A DNA stretch of 7,433 nucleotides from Candidatus Fischerbacteria bacterium RBG_13_37_8 (GTDB lineage: Bacteria > Acidobacteriota > HRBIN11 > MFGW01). Below are positions 5,101 to 7,433 of the stretch, in pieces (the first letter of the stretch is position 1; each line of letters opens with the position of its first letter). The translations under genes were made by a program, and so were the position numbers. Location: positions 18,671 to 26,103 of the forward strand of contig MFGW01000202.1 of NCBI GenBank assembly GCA_001780385.1. Reading direction: 5' to 3'. The notes beneath the pieces were generated by a model. It saw only the letters and a program-made list of their open reading frames with translations. It was not told the origin of the DNA and searched no databases.

Positions 5101-7433
5101 AGGTTCTTCACAGGGTTTTGGTGCTAATCTCGAATGGTCAATGAGTGGTTCTGCTGGTGAAGTGGAAATCATTGGTGTTAACCGCAATCAATCAGTCGTG
5201 CAAGACTGGTGGGCTGGTGTTATCCAGGGAACGATAACTCCTGCCTCTGCAGATTATGATGTGCATAAAGATTCTTCAGGCAGTGCCCTTGCAGTTCCAT
5301 CCACAGGCAATTTCAATGGCATACCTGCCGATGGCGTAGCTTCCGTTGAAGAAATTTATGTTGGCACAAGCGACCTGCCTACAGCCTGGAGAATTACCGT
5401 AACCCCCACCGGCGGCGATATCGGCATCGCCCTCATCCACCGCTCTTACGACCATTTTACACTAAACGAAGCTATGTCAGGTACTATCGTTAATAATGCC
5501 GGCGTTAACGGCGCTGAATACTTTGACATTATGTTCACCATGGAAGGTTTTTACGGACTGCTCATCTATAAACCAAATTACACGCAAGCAGGCAATGTAA
5601 TCACCTATATCGTTGATATTACCGAAGCTCCTTCTAACTTGCGTCCCTATACACACACGGGCTGGACCGCCGCTGTCGTCGCACGGGATTCCGGAGGCTG
5701 TGATATCACCGCTTGCACCGTTTCTGCAACTCTCCCCGGCTGGTCTGGAACAACCTACGTCAATCAAACAAGCATTAATGACGGTCCTAATGATGTCAAT
5801 ACTTCCTTCCAAATCCGCTACACGCTTAACGGCAATACACTGGAAGAAGTCACCTACGCATCTTTGCCTACGGGATTCACCGCTCTGAATAATAATAATT
5901 CACTTGCAAGCTCCATCAAAGGCGGCAGAAACACGCTCGGCGTTTTCACGGATGCTAACAATAATTATTTAGAAAATAATGAAAATGATAATACGTATTA
6001 CACGCAGTATGTCTGGTCTCCACGAGTCCTGATCAACAATACACCAAGCTATACTTCAACCGCACCGCCTGACAGGGATTTCGGCGGCTTCCCCTATTAC
6101 AACTGTGACGGCTACGAATTCGATGTAACTCCAGGCGGCGGTCAATCATACTGGGGTGTCCTCGGAATTATCCCCACCGGGAGCACTACGAATTACGATC
6201 TGCGTTTGCATGATGACTACACCGGTTCCATCGATGGTTATCGCATCCCTGTCGTAAGCTCAACCAGCGGCTCGGGTGGAGGAATAGAATTAATTGGTGT
6301 GAACAGAAATTTTGCCTTTGATGCCATTTGGTGGGCAGGTACTGTGCAAAGCAACAACACACCCGTTACCGGCGCTTATTACGTGTATAAGGATGTCTCC
6401 GGCAATCCAATTGCAGTTCCATCAACAGGCTCCACAGGTAACATACCAGCCAACGGCGTTGCCAATGTCGAAGAAATTGATATCCAATCAACAGATACCG
6501 GTACTGCATGGCTATTCACTGTCACTCCTTCCGGTGGTGATATAGGAATCGCTCTCATCAACTACAACCTCGAATATTTCAGCCTGGCAAATGCAATCCC
6601 CGGCACTAATGTCAACGACAACGGTGCTGATCAAGCTGAAACATTCACCTTCACCCCCACAACCTCTGGCTATTACGGTCTCCTGATTTATAAAACTAAC
6701 AGTACTCAACGCTTAAATTCAATCAATTACACAATCTCCATCTCATATGCACCCTCTAATCTCAGACCTTATTCACCGGCAGGATGGACTGACTCGGTAG
6801 TGCCGCGTAATGCAGCCGGTTGTACAACTGCTGTGTGCCTTGTTACTGCCACACTTCCCGGCTGGGCTGTCGCTACTTACATGAACTCCACTCATATCAA
6901 CGACGGTCCTAATAATATTACTACAGCTTATACTTTACGGTATAACGTGGATGATATCGGCTATAAAGAAATTGATTTCACATCAATTGATGCTGGTGAC
7001 ACCGCTTCAGATCTGAACCTGCCACCTGCTACTCAAATTACAGGCGGCAGACATACTCTCGGGATCTTCGTCGATGCATTGAATGTATATCCGGAAAGTA
7101 ATGAAACTGATAATACCGATTACGTACAATATGTCTGGTCACCCATGGCTCTCGCTAATGATACTCCTAACGTTACGCCTGCCCCTCCGGATAGAAATTC
7201 TACAGGATATACTTACTACAACTGCGACGGATATGAATTCTCCGTAGTACCGGGCGGCAACGCATCCTATTGGGGTGCCGTCGGAATTTTGCCACAATCC
7301 GCCACGGCTGACTTCGATATACGTCTGCATAATGACTATGCCGGTTCCACGGCAGGATTCGCTGCCAACATCATCTGGTCTAACTACAGCACACCCGGCG
7401 GCGTTGATATCATCGGCATCAATCGGAATCAAA
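2045..7433 (+). CDS. Secreted fungalysin/thermolysin-like (M36-type) metalloprotease with FN3 and CARDB-like repeat tail, 3' partial
   Basis: A continuous frame of 1,796 codons with no stop, running off the right edge. Order of parts: signal peptide 1-21; FTP/PepSY-like propeptide about 22-306; linker; zinc protease domain about 415-715; fibronectin type III domain about 727-821; then tandem repeats from residue 829. Zinc ligands and catalytic residues are H486, E487 and H490 (HEWGH) and E511 in GEALGDF. H490 and E511 are 21 residues apart, as in gluzincins, and E511/D515 match thermolysin E-x3-D. The enzyme should be exported by Sec, matured by loss of the propeptide, and cleave proteins outside the cell. 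Many bacterial relatives end shortly after the catalytic domain or carry short sorting tails; this one is far longer. Its C-terminus, where a type IX, anchor or sorting signal could lie, is not visible. Family is clear; exact M36 subfamily is inferred. Confidence 0.9.
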   Translation, partial: MYFRALKIMVVVILFTSFAFADTEPYKAGNNDLADTVLPVHPLLSELKLAARFNMAYPLQNIYYGNELTFQQQGWQDFITTYGTGWRLMWDTRAGRPNLVEGKGIPFYAGKGNTLKPDFEELTIDYLHKKITRFVNENNELLPIDFSTLQLNKEASPIFDNGRYCVIQYDYIMGKNSNNSLQNQDQGVIVDGARVFFRFNNGNLVQFGSLGISDITIPVVPVISAYQAEYNVAVALSRGDYEVDSILRSNLLVVQEIPAGQNTYDDYAGRTGYGIQYRLVYAVEFTKTNTHDTYSAWVDAITGNIVMQENLTLYGHVYGNISIRPGNRAQKTFPYCTVDNNGTKYTNLWGYYSYASSPSTSATSTLSGHYADPNDNCGAISLTTNTSPGNLNFGTSAGTDCSTPGSGGAGNTFASRSTHWHVSWIRTKAKFFLPGIAWLDDTLTSNTNISTDSCNAWWSGGAGTLNFLQSDADCNNSAEIGGTTYHEWGHGIDSNSGHPARTPSNERVSGEALGDFLDALMLKDACHSQGMYKVLSCYHCPAACHGTRFIAMRFDDDGLPGTPDVPVTPQNILNNNGPNCDRYSSVCVMCPYSYPDPDCNSPVLYRGIMGYEGHCESYIASGALWDMVQNIVTAHGEAAWTWVDRLWFESLPSLGSAYRITSGGECNTGASIDGCAASNFYTVLLAADDDDGNLTNGTPNGGRIWNAFNNHDIACGSSPANYNVCTEPSTPTLYAAASDEQIALTWTLSTNATNYRVYISPFGTAADCDFGGWIPYTTTTNYNYYSVANLWNTIGYSFAVQAINGSVDCVSAMSNCVFVEPTSAAQVNLTGYKSSGWEHVLVPSNNSCDSTTCVRSATLSANGTSSNFNFKVRNNSTVAAAAHKIRLYIDDNAVLGYNRASHAANTTLTFNDQPLVAKGGRHMLKIVFDDDDEISESVETDNSWIAPSAVFEPYNLNIDNSLTRTNPPDRNPEGYSYYSCDGYFFSVTPSGGQYYWSIIGVLPRESTADYDVRLHDDYVGSSQGFGANLEWSMSGSAGEVEIIGVNRNQSVVQDWWAGVIQGTITPASADYDVHKDSSGSALAVPSTGNFNGIPADGVASVEEIYVGTSDLPTAWRITVTPTGGDIGIALIHRSYDHFTLNEAMSGTIVNNAGVNGAEYFDIMFTMEGFYGLLIYKPNYTQAGNVITYIVDITEAPSNLRPYTHTGWTAAVVARDSGGCDITACTVSATLPGWSGTTYVNQTSINDGPNDVNTSFQIRYTLNGNTLEEVTYASLPTGFTALNNNNSLASSIKGGRNTLGVFTDANNNYLENNENDNTYYTQYVWSPRVLINNTPSYTSTAPPDRDFGGFPYYNCDGYEFDVTPGGGQSYWGVLGIIPTGSTTNYDLRLHDDYTGSIDGYRIPVVSSTSGSGGGIELIGVNRNFAFDAIWWAGTVQSNNTPVTGAYYVYKDVSGNPIAVPSTGSTGNIPANGVANVEEIDIQSTDTGTAWLFTVTPSGGDIGIALINYNLEYFSLANAIPGTNVNDNGADQAETFTFTPTTSGYYGLLIYKTNSTQRLNSINYTISISYAPSNLRPYSPAGWTDSVVPRNAAGCTTAVCLVTATLPGWAVATYMNSTHINDGPNNITTAYTLRYNVDDIGYKEIDFTSIDAGDTASDLNLPPATQITGGRHTLGIFVDALNVYPESNETDNTDYVQYVWSPMALANDTPNVTPAPPDRNSTGYTYYNCDGYEFSVVPGGNASYWGAVGILPQSATADFDIRLHNDYAGSTAGFAANIIWSNYSTPGGVDIIGINRNQ
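2108..2962 (+). other. FTP/PepSY-like inhibitory propeptide (residues about 22-306)
   Basis: Residues 187-208 (GVIVDGARVFFRF followed by NGNLVQFG) match the FTP pattern of a repeated strand and a GIPV-like turn. Residues 277-306 (YRLVYAVEF, then AWVDAITGNIV) match the PepSY-like end of thermolysin and fungalysin propeptides, where W-x-DA-x-TG is typical. In those families the segment chaperones folding, inhibits the enzyme and is cut off. The exact cleavage site cannot be seen. Confidence 0.7.
3287..4189 (+). other. Zinc metalloprotease catalytic domain (residues about 415-715)
   Basis: The domain opens with THWHVSWIR and LPGIAWLDDTLTSNTNIS, then has CNAWW and the zinc helix TYHEWGHGID (H486, H490) and E511. 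A cysteine-rich insert lies at 526-615 (nine cysteines: 526, 537, 540, 544, 580, 587, 590, 599, 615). Next are GHCESYIASGALWD (614-626), and ADDDDGNLTNGTP at 687-699 near the end. This order matches a bacterial M36-like group in which HEWGHG, a C-x-x-C-rich insert and a DGN-NGTP segment recur. In many relatives the residue after NGTP is His; here it is Asn700. The domain ends at IAC (713-715). Confidence 0.8.
4223..4507 (+). other. Fibronectin type III domain (residues about 727-821)
   Basis: It starts EPSTPTLYAAASDEQIALTW, with the typical Pro and the buried Trp of strand B. It continues with NYRVYISP, and closes with GYSFAVQAINGSVDCVSAMS, the tyrosine-corner-like strand F/G region. It is a spacer or binding module between the protease and the repeat tail. 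Confidence 0.7.
4529..5638 (+). repeat. Protease tail repeat 1 (residues 829-1198)
   Basis: A 370-residue unit. Its first part is CARDB-like: a conserved cysteine pair (C848, C853), SATLSANGTSSNFNFKVRN, a KIRLYIDD strand, a GGRHMLKIVFDD strand, and an acidic ESVETDN end (936-942). The second part starts at PPDR (967-970) with SCDGY (C980), then two related beta segments (ADYDV at 1008-1012 and 1069-1073), a TGGDIGIALI motif and FYGLLIYK. Secreted beta-rich modules of this kind usually act as stalks or in adhesion; the role here is inferred. Confidence 0.8.
5639..6760 (+). repeat. Protease tail repeat 2 (residues 1199-1572)
   Basis: A 374-residue unit aligned with repeat 1. The same landmarks are LRPY start, cysteine pair C1219/C1224 followed by SATLPGW, INDGPNDV, GGRNTLGVF, ENNENDN (1310-1316), PPDR (1341-1344), NCDGYEF (C1354), YWGVLGIIP, NYDLRLHDDY, IELIGVNRN, IAVPSTG, GGDIGIALI and YYGLLIYK. 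All landmarks keep their spacing to within a few residues. Confidence 0.85.
6761..7433 (+). repeat. Protease tail repeat 3, cut by the window end (residues 1573-1796)
   Basis: The third unit again opens with LRPY and has the cysteine pair C1593/C1598, TATLPGW, INDGPNNI, GGRHTLGIFVDA, ESNETDN (1684-1690), PPDR (1714-1717), NCDGYEF (C1727), YWGAVGILP and IRLHNDYAGS. It is open at the right edge, just after the GINRNQ motif that in units 1 and 2 precedes the second half. More repeats and the C-terminal end lie beyond the window. Confidence 0.85.

Noticed and set aside
1..7433. tRNA, rRNA, CRISPR array or insertion sequence
   Set aside because: I saw no clover-leaf sequence, no regularly spaced direct repeats with unique spacers, and no transposase or flanking inverted repeats. 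The tail repeats are coding and diverged.

Overview
The window (7,433 bp, AT-leaning) has three genes, all on the + strand. They are the 3' end of a SpoIIE/PP2C-type phosphatase gene (1-219), a complete 12-helix MFS transporter (506-1903), and the first 1,796 codons of a very large secreted metalloprotease (2045 to the window end, no stop reached). The long protease frame has no stop anywhere in the window. Strong Shine-Dalgarno sites precede both visible starts. The mix of a SpoIIE-domain regulator, a GGAG-type SD and a secreted FTP/M36-like protease with CARDB-like tails points to a free-living bacterium. I cannot assign a phylum from sequence alone.

The intergenic stretches are rich in small structures. 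Region 220-505 holds CAGGGAA heptamer repeats and a TTTACC-type simple repeat. It also holds a good sigma70-like promoter (TTGAAA-17-TACAAT) overlapped by a 12-nt direct repeat, and two GC-rich hairpins whose arms share the core GCGAAC/GTTCGC. Region 1904-2044 has no gene. It is dominated by a long C/T-rich tract whose first part repeats 19 nt exactly from the earlier intergenic region, followed by a possible -10 box and an AGGAGG ribosome site.

The protease is the centrepiece. In order it has a signal peptide, an FTP/PepSY-like propeptide, a gluzincin catalytic domain (HEWGH, then E511 in a GEALGDF motif, a cysteine-rich insert, and ADDDDGNLTNGTP), and one fibronectin type III domain. After that comes a tail of large tandem repeats of about 370-374 residues. 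Each repeat starts with a CARDB-like beta domain and continues with two related beta-sandwich-like segments. Two full repeats and the start of a third are present.

The likely division of labour is inferred. The protease would be exported, matured by removal of its propeptide, and anchored or targeted by the repeat tail to degrade extracellular protein. The upstream transporter resembles the MFSD1 branch of the MFS, whose animal member moves dipeptides, so it could take up or export small peptides. The phosphatase fragment belongs to a signalling gene and has no visible functional tie to the other two.
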